This document shows positions 1-6,422 of a stretch of DNA of 9,631 nt, piece after piece. Origin of the DNA: Hylemonella sp. UBA2468 (GTDB taxonomy: Bacteria; Pseudomonadota; Gammaproteobacteria; Burkholderiales; Burkholderiaceae_C). Within the stretch, counting starts at the first letter, position 1. Each line of letters opens with the position of its first letter. Below the pieces are notes generated by a model. That model was not told where the DNA came from and searched no databases. It was given only the letters and a program-made list of their open reading frames with translations. The stretch spans positions 1 to 9,631 of the forward strand of contig DDPM01000065.1 of the NCBI GenBank assembly GCA_002342165.1, written 5' to 3'. The position numbers and the translations under genes were made by a program.

Positions 1-112
1 AAATTTCTTGGGGATTTCAGTAAGAAGTGCAACACGCTTCAGGGGTTTGAAAAACGCTTATGGGGCCGATTACCGTCAGAGCCGCTTAAGCCCTATGGTT
101 CAAGCACGTGCA

Positions 113-121
113 TGCTAGAAT
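113..121 (+). promoter_or_regulatory. Extended -10 promoter of the tRNA-Arg gene
   Basis: TAGAAT at 116-121 matches five of six bases of the sigma70 -10 consensus and is preceded by TG one base away (113-114), an extended -10. No good -35 is visible 16-18 bases upstream, which an extended -10 can offset. The bases just after the -10 (GCCCC, 122-126) form a GC-rich discriminator, as is typical of stringently controlled stable-RNA promoters. Transcription would start near 128, a few bases before the mature tRNA end. The promoter is inferred from sequence only. Confidence 0.5.
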
Positions 122-134
122 GCCCCATCTGTAA

Positions 135-211
135 GCGGCTGTAGCTCAGTTGGATAGAGTACTTGGCTACGAACCAAGGGGTCGTGGGTTCAATTCCTGC
201 CAGCCGCACCA
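135..211 (+). tRNA. tRNA-Arg (anticodon ACG)
   Basis: A complete cloverleaf can be folded. The acceptor stem GCGGCTG (135-141) pairs with CAGCCGC (201-207), followed by discriminator A and an encoded CCA (209-211). The D stem is 144-147 with 157-160, including one G-T pair. The anticodon stem CTTGG/CCAAG encloses loop CTACGAA with anticodon ACG at 169-171. The T stem 184-188 pairs with 196-200 around loop TTCAATT. The anticodon, with A34 normally deaminated to inosine, reads CGU, CGC and CGA arginine codons. The gene stands alone with its own promoter and a terminator six bases after the CCA. I see no integrase or duplicated tRNA end in the window, so there is no sign that it serves as an attachment site. 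Confidence 0.97.
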
Positions 212-216
212 ACATT

Positions 217-247
217 AAAAAACCTGCAAGAGATTGCAGGTTTTTTT
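217..247 (+). terminator. Intrinsic terminator after tRNA-Arg
   Basis: CCTGCAA (223-229) pairs perfectly with TTGCAGG (234-240) around the loop GAGA. Six A residues precede the stem and seven T residues follow it (241-247), so the structure could work in both directions. It ends only about 21 bases before the greB start codon, which leaves no room for a separate greB promoter downstream of it. Confidence 0.88.
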
Positions 248-268
248 CTTGGTCAGAACCTTTTTGCC

Positions 269-814
269 ATGAATGTACCCATCCAATCTGTAGATGAAGA
301 TGACGAAGGCTCAGCCGCGCCTTTGCCCGCGGGATCCAAAAACTACATCACCCCTCAAGGCTATCAACGCTTGCGTGCCGAGCTTATGGAGCTCATGGAC
401 CATGAGCGCCCCAAGGTGGTGGAGGTGGTGCATTGGGCGGCCAGCAATGGCGACCGGTCTGAAAATGGGGACTACCTTTACGGCAAAAAACGTTTGCGCG
501 AAATTGACCGACGCATTCGGTTTTTAACCAAGCGCTTGGAAATTGCAGTGGTCACCGACCCCAGCGTGCATTTTGGGAGCGATCAGATTTTTTTTGGTGC
601 CACGGTTCGTTATACCAACGCCTCGGGGCAAGAGCGAACCGTCACTATTTTGGGCGTAGACGAGGCCGACAATTTGCAAGGGCAGGTGAGTTGGGTCGCT
701 CCCATTGCACGGGCTTTATTAAAAGCTCGGGTGGATGACGTGGTCAAACTGCAAACCCCTGTTGGTATGGATGAAGTTGAGGTTTTAGAGGTTACCTACC
801 CAGCCCCTCAATAG
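269..814 (+). CDS. greB: Transcript cleavage factor GreB
   Basis: GreB enters the secondary channel of RNA polymerase and stimulates cleavage of the backtracked transcript 3' end, rescuing arrested complexes. The N-terminal coiled coil spans roughly residues 26-100. It carries the tip motif GDRSENGDY (61-69), whose acidic residues D62 and E65 correspond to the catalytic tip, followed by the basic stretch KKRLREIDRRIRFLTKRLE that marks GreB rather than GreA. The C-terminal FKBP-like domain follows, with SPxARALL-like APIARALLKA near residues 143-152. At 181 residues it is longer than E. coli GreB (158), the excess being an acidic, probably disordered N-terminal tail (residues 1-24, including DEDDE). 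No clear Shine-Dalgarno sequence precedes the ATG, so a start inside the tail cannot be excluded, but no better in-frame ATG exists before the core. The gene converges on spoT across an 18-base gap with no visible terminator. Confidence 0.94.
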   Translation: MNVPIQSVDEDDEGSAAPLPAGSKNYITPQGYQRLRAELMELMDHERPKVVEVVHWAASNGDRSENGDYLYGKKRLREIDRRIRFLTKRLEIAVVTDPSVHFGSDQIFFGATVRYTNASGQERTVTILGVDEADNLQGQVSWVAPIARALLKARVDDVVKLQTPVGMDEVEVLEVTYPAPQ

Positions 815-832
815 AGTTTGACAACTTTGGTT

Positions 833-3094
833 TCATGCAGGTTTAGGGTTGTGGTGCGATCTGCTTCGCTTCGCGCTGATCACAGAAGAGCTGCGTTTTA
901 AGCTGCGCAGGGCGCTATCTAGGTGCGCCACATCTTTTACAGCCACTACAAACCTCAGTTCGGTAGTGACTTGTGCAGACTCTTGTCCCATATCAATGTG
1001 GGCGATGTCCACCTCAGCTTTAGCCAACGCCGTGGTGACTTGAGCCAACACGCCTTTGCCGTTTTGAACCAAAACCGAAATGCCCACTTCAAATGGGCGC
1101 ACGGGAGCTTCAGACCATTCCACTGGAATAAAGCGTTCTTTATCTTTGTGCTTCAGTCTTTGGGCTACGGCACAGTCTTCGCAGTGAATCATGAGGCCCT
1201 CTCCGCGGCCCAAGTAGCCTTTTATGGGGTCATCAGGCACGGGCCTGCAACAGGCGGCAAACTGAATAGACGCGTTTTCGCTGCCGTCAATCAACACACT
1301 GGTGGCGTGTGATGCCGAAGTAAAGCGTTCTCGAGTCAAGAGCAGGGCATCAGGTTTGTTGCCCTGCTCGGCCATCAGGGTGGCAATGCGTTTGGCCACA
1401 ATGCCCGCAATGCGTTTGCCTTGCCCTAGATCGGTCAAAAGTTCGGCTTGATGTTTGTTGCCCGTAAAGCGCAGCAGCTTGTCCCATATGCCCGTTCTGG
1501 GCTCTTGGGGGCTGTAGCTGGGGATGCCTTCAATTCCTTCGGCTCTGAGCGCTTGGGCCAGGAGTTTTTCACCCAAGGTTTGCGATTCGGTTTGCTGCAG
1601 CGACTTCAAATGGTGGCGAATCTTGGAGCGCGCCCGACCGGTTCGCACAAAGCTCATCCATGAAGGGTTGGGCATAGAGCTGCTCTCGGTCAAAACCTCG
1701 ATCACATCTCCATTACGCAGCTCTTGCTTGAGCTGAGTGGCAACACCATTGATGCGGGCCCCCACAGCATGGTCGCCAATATTGCTGTGAATGGCGTAGG
1801 CAAAGTCCACCACCGTAGCCCCTTTGGGTAAAGCCATGATCCGGCTTTTTGGTGTGAACACATAAACTGCATCGGGAAACAAATCGACCTTCACGTGGTC
1901 CCAAAATTCGGCAGCGTCCCGCGTTTCTTTTTGTATGTCCAGAAGAGACTGCAACCACTGGGTTCCCAGGCGCTCAGATGTTTCGCTGTGTTGCTCATTG
2001 GATTTATAGAGCCAGTGGGCCGCCACACCCGATTCGGCCACCAAGTTCATGTCTTCGGTGCGAATTTGAAATTCCACATTAATGCCCGACGGTCCGACCA
2101 GTGTGGTGTGCAGCGACTGATAACCATTGAGCTTGGGTATCGCAATGTGGTCCTTGAACTTACCAGGCAGAGGCTTGTAAAGCTGATGCAGCAAACCCAG
2201 TGCGGTGTAACACTCTGTAATGCCGCCCACAATCAACCTAAACCCGTAAATATCCGTAATCTGCGCAAAGCTCAAATGCTGCGCATCCATTTTTTTATAA
2301 ACTGAAAACAAGGTTTTTTCGCGGCCGCCTATTCGCACGTGAAGTTGCGCGGTTTCAAACACGGCCTGTACTTCTTTTTGGACTTTTTTAATCAGATCGC
2401 GGCGCCGCCCACGGGATTTGGCAATGGCCTTAGACAACACTTGATAGCGCCAAGGCTGTAAATGCCTAAAGGCCAAGTCTTGTAACTCTCGAAAGGTTTG
2501 GTTCAAACCCAAACGGTGGGCAATGGGGGCGTAAATATCTAGTGTTTCCCTGGAAATTCGGGCCCATTTTTCTCGGGGCACATCAGACAAGGTGCGCATG
2601 TTGTGCGCGCGGTCCGCCAATTTGATGAGGATGACTCTCACATCCCGTGCCATGGCCAGCAGCATTTTCCTGAAAGATTCGGCCTGTGTCTCTTCACGGG
2701 TATTGAACTGCAGGCGGTCTAACTTGGTCAGGCCATCCACCAGTTCGGTCACGGTGGGGCCAAACCGTTCTATCAATTCGGTTTTACTGATACTGCAGTC
2801 TTCTAATGCATCGTGCAACAGCGCGGCCATTAGGGCTTGCGCGTCTAGCTTCCATTCGGCGCATTGAGCCGCTACAGCAATGGGGTGGGTGATGTAGGGC
2901 TCGCCGCTGTCGCGCATTTGGCCCAAGTGCGCTTCATCCGCACACTTGTAGGCTTTGCGCACCGAGTCAAGGTCTGATGGGCTCAAATAGTCTAGGCGCG
3001 CGGTAAGAGCCGCAAAACTGGCAGCCGCAGCATTGGCTGCTGCGAGTGCCGCAGTAACGGGTTTTCTTGCTGGAACAGGTAAGGTGGTGCTCAC
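833..3094 (-). CDS. spoT: Bifunctional (p)ppGpp synthetase/hydrolase SpoT
   Basis: This RelA/SpoT homologue controls the stringent-response alarmone (p)ppGpp. With the GTG at 3094 as start (753 residues), the hydrolase HD domain includes HP (about 70), HDALED (94-99) and ADRAHNMR (160-167), all intact, so hydrolase activity is expected. The synthetase domain follows (about 195-360) with the G-loop NGYQSLHT (323-330). A TGS domain lies near 410-470, a zinc-finger-like region has the CC pair at 615-616 and His/Cys at 637-641, and a C-terminal ACT domain covers about 669-744. A longer frame opens at another GTG (3127), but that codon is inside the stem of the upstream terminator and encodes residues unlike the family. 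The 3094 GTG is therefore preferred, although its Shine-Dalgarno sequence is poor. The gene lies downstream of gmk and rpoZ, as in many proteobacteria. Confidence 0.95.
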   Translation of the reverse strand: MSTTLPVPARKPVTAALAAANAAAASFAALTARLDYLSPSDLDSVRKAYKCADEAHLGQMRDSGEPYITHPIAVAAQCAEWKLDAQALMAALLHDALEDCSISKTELIERFGPTVTELVDGLTKLDRLQFNTREETQAESFRKMLLAMARDVRVILIKLADRAHNMRTLSDVPREKWARISRETLDIYAPIAHRLGLNQTFRELQDLAFRHLQPWRYQVLSKAIAKSRGRRRDLIKKVQKEVQAVFETAQLHVRIGGREKTLFSVYKKMDAQHLSFAQITDIYGFRLIVGGITECYTALGLLHQLYKPLPGKFKDHIAIPKLNGYQSLHTTLVGPSGINVEFQIRTEDMNLVAESGVAAHWLYKSNEQHSETSERLGTQWLQSLLDIQKETRDAAEFWDHVKVDLFPDAVYVFTPKSRIMALPKGATVVDFAYAIHSNIGDHAVGARINGVATQLKQELRNGDVIEVLTESSSMPNPSWMSFVRTGRARSKIRHHLKSLQQTESQTLGEKLLAQALRAEGIEGIPSYSPQEPRTGIWDKLLRFTGNKHQAELLTDLGQGKRIAGIVAKRIATLMAEQGNKPDALLLTRERFTSASHATSVLIDGSENASIQFAACCRPVPDDPIKGYLGRGEGLMIHCEDCAVAQRLKHKDKERFIPVEWSEAPVRPFEVGISVLVQNGKGVLAQVTTALAKAEVDIAHIDMGQESAQVTTELRFVVAVKDVAHLDSALRSLKRSSSVISAKRSRSHHNPKPA

Positions 3095-3117
3095 CTCTGA
3101 AATATAGCTCTGAAAAC

Positions 3118-3144
3118 AAAAAAGCACCGCAGAGCGGTGCTTTT
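3118..3144 (-). terminator. Intrinsic terminator between rpoZ and spoT
   Basis: AAAAGCACCGC (3120-3130) and GCGGTGCTTTT (3134-3144) form a perfect 11-bp stem with a three-base loop. Read leftward, the stem ends in a run of six T (3123-3118). It lies 25 bases after the rpoZ stop and 23 bases before the spoT GTG. It is strong enough to separate the two genes, or to act as an attenuator if spoT depends on read-through from gmk-rpoZ. Confidence 0.85.
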
Positions 3145-3169
3145 AGAGGGATCAGACAAGCGAACCGCT

Positions 3170-3373
3170 TTAAACCGGAACCTTTTTGAGCATTTCGACG
3201 CCCACTTTGCCAGCCGCAATTTCGCGCAAGGCGGTCACGCACGGTTTGTTTTTGCTTTCAATTTTGGCGGTATGACCTTGGCTCAACATGCGGGCACGGT
3301 AGGTAGCGGCCAACACCAGTTCAAAACGATTGGGGATTTGCTCCATGCAATCTTCAACAGTGATACGTGCCAT
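3170..3373 (-). CDS. rpoZ: RNA polymerase omega subunit RpoZ
   Basis: Omega helps fold and assemble the beta' subunit and, with beta', forms ppGpp binding site 1 in proteobacteria. The 67-residue protein begins MARITVEDC and contains [16 protein letters not shown] and the conserved [11 protein letters not shown]. The N-terminal Ala-Arg-Ile matches the segment that contacts ppGpp in E. coli omega (MARV). The protein lacks the longer C-terminal tail of the 91-residue E. coli subunit, as I recall is usual in Burkholderiales. A clear Shine-Dalgarno GGAG (3384-3381) lies seven bases before the ATG. The gene follows gmk after a 38-base gap and is followed by a strong terminator. Confidence 0.96.
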   Translation of the reverse strand: MARITVEDCMEQIPNRFELVLAATYRARMLSQGHTAKIESKNKPCVTALREIAAGKVGVEMLKKVPV

Positions 3374-3399
3374 GAATGTTCTCCGGGGAAAAATAAGAA

Positions 3400-3427
3400 A
3401 TTAGAAAACCGTTAGGGTAATTGCAAA
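3400..3427 (-). promoter_or_regulatory. Candidate rpoZ promoter overlapping the end of gmk
   Basis: Read leftward, TTTGCA (3427-3422, four of six to the -35 consensus) and TCTAAT (3405-3400, five of six to the -10 consensus) are separated by 16 bases. Transcription would begin near 3393, just before the rpoZ Shine-Dalgarno. It overlaps the gmk stop codon. AT-rich gaps often give such matches by chance, so this is only a candidate for expression of rpoZ independent of gmk. Confidence 0.3.
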
Positions 3428-4050
3428 GCATCAAACACATCAGATCGGGTAACGCGTTGAGCCGGATACCTCAGCCGCTGGGCTTGCACTATGGATCGGA
3501 GCTCTTTCAAGGCTTGATCAAAAGTTTCATTAATTATAACGAAGTCGAACTTGGAGACCTGCGCCATCTCAAGCGCCGCATTGCGCAAACGCAGTTCAAT
3601 GACGTCGGGGTTATCTTCCCCTCGCCGCTCAAGACGTGTTCGCAGCTCTTGCCAACTGGGGGGCAATATGAAAATGGTGGAGACATTGGCAAACAGCGTG
3701 CGAATGCTCAGTGCACCTTGATAGTCAATTTCCAGAACAATATCCAAGCCTTTGGCCATTTGTTGAGCAATAGCTCGTTTGGAGGTGCCATAGCGCTGCT
3801 GGTGCACATGAGCCCATTCCACAAACGCATCGGCCTGAATCAGCGCATCAAATTCTGAAGGGCTCACGAAATAATATTCACGACCATGCACTTCTTGTCC
3901 TCTGGGGGCGCGAGTGGTGTGCGATATGGAGGGTTGCAAACGCTCATCTTCTTCGCGCAGGGCTCGCACCAAACTGGACTTTCCTGCGCCACTTGGCGCT
4001 GCAATCACAAACAAATGCGCTTGGAAATGGGCTTGCGGTTTGGCGTCCAT
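3412..4050 (-). CDS. gmk: Guanylate kinase
   Basis: Gmk transfers phosphate from ATP to GMP (or dGMP), giving GDP in purine nucleotide synthesis and salvage. The 212-residue protein has the P-loop PSGAGKSS at residues 19-26. The GMP-binding elements follow in order: SHTTRAPR (43-50), GREYYFV (56-62), EWA (78-80) and YGTS (87-90). LEIDYQGA (about 106-113) and the lid region [15 protein letters not shown] near 141-155 complete the guanylate-kinase fold. Length is normal, with a slightly long N-terminus before FVIAAPSG. No Shine-Dalgarno is obvious before the ATG. The yicC stop is only 12 bases upstream, so translational coupling to yicC is plausible. Confidence 0.97.
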   Translation of the reverse strand: MDAKPQAHFQAHLFVIAAPSGAGKSSLVRALREEDERLQPSISHTTRAPRGQEVHGREYYFVSPSEFDALIQADAFVEWAHVHQQRYGTSKRAIAQQMAKGLDIVLEIDYQGALSIRTLFANVSTIFILPPSWQELRTRLERRGEDNPDVIELRLRNAALEMAQVSKFDFVIINETFDQALKELRSIVQAQRLRYPAQRVTRSDVFDALQLP

Positions 4051-4062
4051 GATGTGTGGGGG

Positions 4063-4992
4063 TTATTCAATGTTTTGAACCTGCTCGCGCATTTGCTCTA
4101 TCAGCACCTTCATATCCACTGAGATGCGGGTGAGCTCTAGAGCCGCAGATTTAGAGCCCAGCGTATTGGCTTCGCGGTGCATTTCTTGAATTAAAAAGTC
4201 CAGGCGTTTACCCAGCTCGCCACCTTGGTGCAGCAAGCGTTCCACCTCGTCCAAATGCGAGGTCAGACGTGAAATTTCTTCTGCCACGTCTATTCGAATT
4301 GCAAAGGCGGTGGCTTCACTAAGTGCACGGTCTTGGGCCGTCTCAGGCAAGGCCGAGCCTTCAGTTAAAGACATGGCTTCTCGCCAGCGGTCTAAAAACT
4401 TTTGTCGTTGCTGCGCCACCAGTTTCGGAACCAGGGGCTGGGCTTGATGCGAGAGTTGGCGCAGCTGATGGGTACGGTCGAGCAGCATGTCAGTAAGGCG
4501 CTGGCCTTCTTGCCCCCGTGCGGTGCGCAACTCTTCTAAAGCAATTCTAGCAAGTTGCAGCAGCAAAGGACCAGATTCTGGATCTATGCGCTGTTGCTCG
4601 CCGGCCAGGCGCATCACGTCAGCCACGCTTAGTTCCCGTGCATTGGGCAGAACGCTGCGAACTTGTGTTTCAAGCGCATGGATTTGTTTCAGCAGATGGG
4701 TGGTAGGCGCTTCAATACCTTTAGCGCCCGTTTTTTCCAAGGTAATGCGCAGTTCTACCTTGCCGCGTTTGAGTCCCGCACTCAGCAGTTCTCTGAGCGC
4801 TGGTTCCTGGGAGCGCAATTCGTCGGGAAGTCTTAATGTCAGATCTAAAAAACGGCTGTTGACCGAGCGAATTTCTAGCCCTAAACGTTCGGCATCAGTA
4901 GCCTGTTGAATCCCATTGCCAGAGGATGAAGCGCTTGCGGGGTCTATGCTTTGCTGAACGCTGGCATAGCCGGTCATGCTGTAGACTGGCAT
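4063..4992 (-). CDS. yicC: YicC-family endoribonuclease
   Basis: YicC/YloC proteins are endoribonucleases; in E. coli YicC has been linked to small-RNA turnover. The 309-residue protein starts with the family signature (MPVYSMTGYAS, residues 1-11). It continues with EIRSVNSRFLDLTLRLP (40-56) and LKRGKVELRI (74-83) of the YicC N-terminal domain. It ends with the DUF1732-type C-terminal region, rich in charged helices, with ELGKRLDFLIQEMHREANTLGSK near 255-277. A serine-rich, low-complexity stretch (about 17-33) interrupts the first strand region and looks like a lineage-specific loop. The start fits the family although the Shine-Dalgarno is weak. It is the first gene of the leftward cluster yicC-gmk-rpoZ and diverges from rph. 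Confidence 0.93.
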   Translation of the reverse strand: MPVYSMTGYASVQQSIDPASASSSGNGIQQATDAERLGLEIRSVNSRFLDLTLRLPDELRSQEPALRELLSAGLKRGKVELRITLEKTGAKGIEAPTTHLLKQIHALETQVRSVLPNARELSVADVMRLAGEQQRIDPESGPLLLQLARIALEELRTARGQEGQRLTDMLLDRTHQLRQLSHQAQPLVPKLVAQQRQKFLDRWREAMSLTEGSALPETAQDRALSEATAFAIRIDVAEEISRLTSHLDEVERLLHQGGELGKRLDFLIQEMHREANTLGSKSAALELTRISVDMKVLIEQMREQVQNIE

Positions 4993-5025
4993 TGAAAATA
5001 TGGGTTTAGGTTGTTGAGAGCGCCC

Positions 5026-5056
5026 ATTATGTCAAAGCACCCTACCAAACTCCCAA
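5026..5056 (-). promoter_or_regulatory. Candidate promoter of the yicC-gmk cluster
   Basis: Read leftward, CATAAT (5031-5026) matches five of six bases of the -10 consensus and is followed by a GC-rich stretch. A possible -35, TTGGGA (5056-5051, four of six), lies 19 bases upstream, longer than the ideal 17. Transcription would begin near 5019, about 27 bases before the yicC ATG. The element lies in the 74-base gap between the divergent yicC and rph starts, so the rph promoter must overlap it or lie inside yicC. Confidence 0.4.
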
Positions 5057-5066
5057 GGCAATTTCA

Positions 5067-5795
5067 ATGACTTCGTTTGTTCGAACTGGCCAACGGGCTG
5101 CGCATCAACTGCGCCCCGTTCGCATCACCCGCAACTTCACCATGCATGCCGAGGGGTCGGTGTTGATTGAATTTGGCAACACCCATGTGTTATGTACGGC
5201 CTCAGTGGAAGACAAGGTGCCGCCCCACAAGCGTGGCAGTGGCGAAGGCTGGGTGACAGCTGAATACGGCATGTTGCCCAGAGCCACCCACACCCGCAGC
5301 GATCGTGAAGCCGCAAGGGGCAAACAAACGGGGCGCACCCAAGAAATTCAACGCCTTATTGGGCGTTCGTTGCGCGCAGTATTCAATTTGGCCCAATTGG
5401 GTGAACGCACCATCACCTTGGATTGCGATGTATTGCAAGCCGATGGAGGCACCCGCACAGCAGCCATTACAGGTGCGTTTGTGGCGGCTCAAGATGCAGT
5501 CAGCGCACTCATGGCGGCTGGCAAGTTGAACGCCTCGCCGATTTTGGACCATGTGGCCGCAGTGTCTGTGGGCATTGTGCAAGGCACTCCTTTGCTGGAT
5601 TTGGAATACACCGAGGACTCTGCCTGCGACACCGACATGAATGTGGTCATGACGGGCGCTGGTCACTTTATTGAAGTTCAAGGCACAGCAGAAGGTGCAG
5701 CGTTCAGCCGTTCTCAAATGAATGATCTGCTTGGCTTGGCCGAGCAAGGTATTGCAGAGCTGGTGCGTTTGCAACAAGCGGCTTTAAAGCCCTGA
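5067..5795 (+). CDS. rph: Ribonuclease PH
   Basis: RNase PH is a phosphate-dependent 3'-5' exoribonuclease that trims tRNA precursors and also acts on other structured RNAs, working as a hexamer. The 242-residue sequence is typical throughout. It has [27 protein letters not shown] (about 22-48), [13 protein letters not shown] (65-77), [16 protein letters not shown] (89-104, phosphate-binding region) and [20 protein letters not shown] (118-137). The acidic active-site segment [16 protein letters not shown] (177-192) has D178 and D184 in place. All key residues look intact, unlike the frameshifted rph of E. coli K-12. The start is supported by AAGG (5055-5058) eight bases before the ATG. It is the first gene of a rightward cluster and is followed after 18 bases by rdgB. 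Confidence 0.97.
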   Translation: MTSFVRTGQRAAHQLRPVRITRNFTMHAEGSVLIEFGNTHVLCTASVEDKVPPHKRGSGEGWVTAEYGMLPRATHTRSDREAARGKQTGRTQEIQRLIGRSLRAVFNLAQLGERTITLDCDVLQADGGTRTAAITGAFVAAQDAVSALMAAGKLNASPILDHVAAVSVGIVQGTPLLDLEYTEDSACDTDMNVVMTGAGHFIEVQGTAEGAAFSRSQMNDLLGLAEQGIAELVRLQQAALKP

Positions 5796-5813
5796 TCCTT
5801 TCCAAGGCTCCCA

Positions 5814-6416
5814 ATGGACCGCGTGGTTTTGGCTTCAAACAACCCAGGCAAGCTGCTGGAGTTGCAAGAACTTTTGGCCTCCTTGGGTTTGCAATTGTTA
5901 AAGCAGGGAGACCTTGGTATTCCTGAAGCGGCTGAGCCCTTTAAAACCTTTGTGGAAAACGCTTTGGCCAAGGCGCGCCATGCAGCCCAACATAGCGGCC
6001 TGCCCGCCATAGCCGATGACGCTGGTATTTGCGTGGACGCCTTTGGCGGTTTGCCTGGGGTGGACACCGCTTACTACGCCACCCAATTTGGATATGCCAA
6101 GGGCGACGCCAACAATGTCCTTGCCTTGCTGGAGCAAATGCAGGGCATAGACAACCGGCGTGCCGCCATGGTAAGCACCTTGGTGGCCCTCAGAACACCC
6201 GATGATCCTGAACCTTTAATTGCTGTGGGACGTGTGGCGGGACAAATTGCCCGAGAGCCTGTGGGTTCCAATGGCTTTGGATTTGACCCCATCATGTGGC
6301 TGCCTGAATTTGGTCAAACCTTTGCGCAACTGTCCACAGAAGTCAAAAATGCCCACAGTCACCGGGGCCGGGCTGCACAGGCCATGGTGAGTTTGATGCG
6401 CGAACGGTGGTTGTGA
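5814..6416 (+). CDS. rdgB: XTP/dITP diphosphatase (RdgB/HAM1 family)
   Basis: The enzyme hydrolyses dITP, ITP and XTP to monophosphate and pyrophosphate, keeping deaminated purines out of DNA and RNA. The 200-residue protein shows the full family pattern: ASNNPGKLLEL (7-17), FVENALAKAR (46-55), ADDAGICVDAFGGLPGVDTAYYA (67-89) with catalytic-region aspartates D68 and D69, GSNGFGFDPI (151-160), KN (178-179) and SHRG (182-185). A good Shine-Dalgarno, AAGG (5804-5807), lies six bases before the ATG. The gene follows rph by 18 bases and precedes hemW by six, in the same reading frame as hemW. The rph-rdgB-hemW order is common in Burkholderiales, to my knowledge. Confidence 0.96.
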   Translation: MDRVVLASNNPGKLLELQELLASLGLQLLKQGDLGIPEAAEPFKTFVENALAKARHAAQHSGLPAIADDAGICVDAFGGLPGVDTAYYATQFGYAKGDANNVLALLEQMQGIDNRRAAMVSTLVALRTPDDPEPLIAVGRVAGQIAREPVGSNGFGFDPIMWLPEFGQTFAQLSTEVKNAHSHRGRAAQAMVSLMRERWL

Positions 6417-6422
6417 ACCGTC

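Noticed and set aside
104..115. Short palindromes GCACGTGC and GCATGC before the tRNA -10
   Set aside because: They overlap each other and are of a length expected often by chance. No regulator is suggested.
1..144. Frame open from the left edge to a TAG at 142-144
   Set aside because: It runs through the tRNA promoter and into the tRNA gene, resembles no protein I know, and 47 open codons are not unusual by chance.
815..832. Possible bidirectional terminator between greB and spoT
   Set aside because: The 18-base gap holds no stem-loop or T-run that I can fold.
3095..3127. Longer spoT reading frame starting at the GTG at 3127
   Set aside because: That GTG is inside the 3' arm of the rpoZ terminator hairpin, and the extra residues (MLFCFQSYISE) do not resemble SpoT N-termini.
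4487..4909. Open frame of 140 codons on the plus strand opposite yicC
   Set aside because: Serine- and arginine-rich translation with no recognisable domain, entirely opposite a conserved gene. The same applies to the plus-strand frames opposite gmk (3421-3858) and spoT (923-1312, 1895-2305).
5202..5777. Open frame of about 191 codons on the minus strand opposite rph
   Set aside because: The translation is rich in Cys and His, shows no family resemblance, and lies wholly opposite an intact, well-conserved rph. It is a codon-bias shadow.
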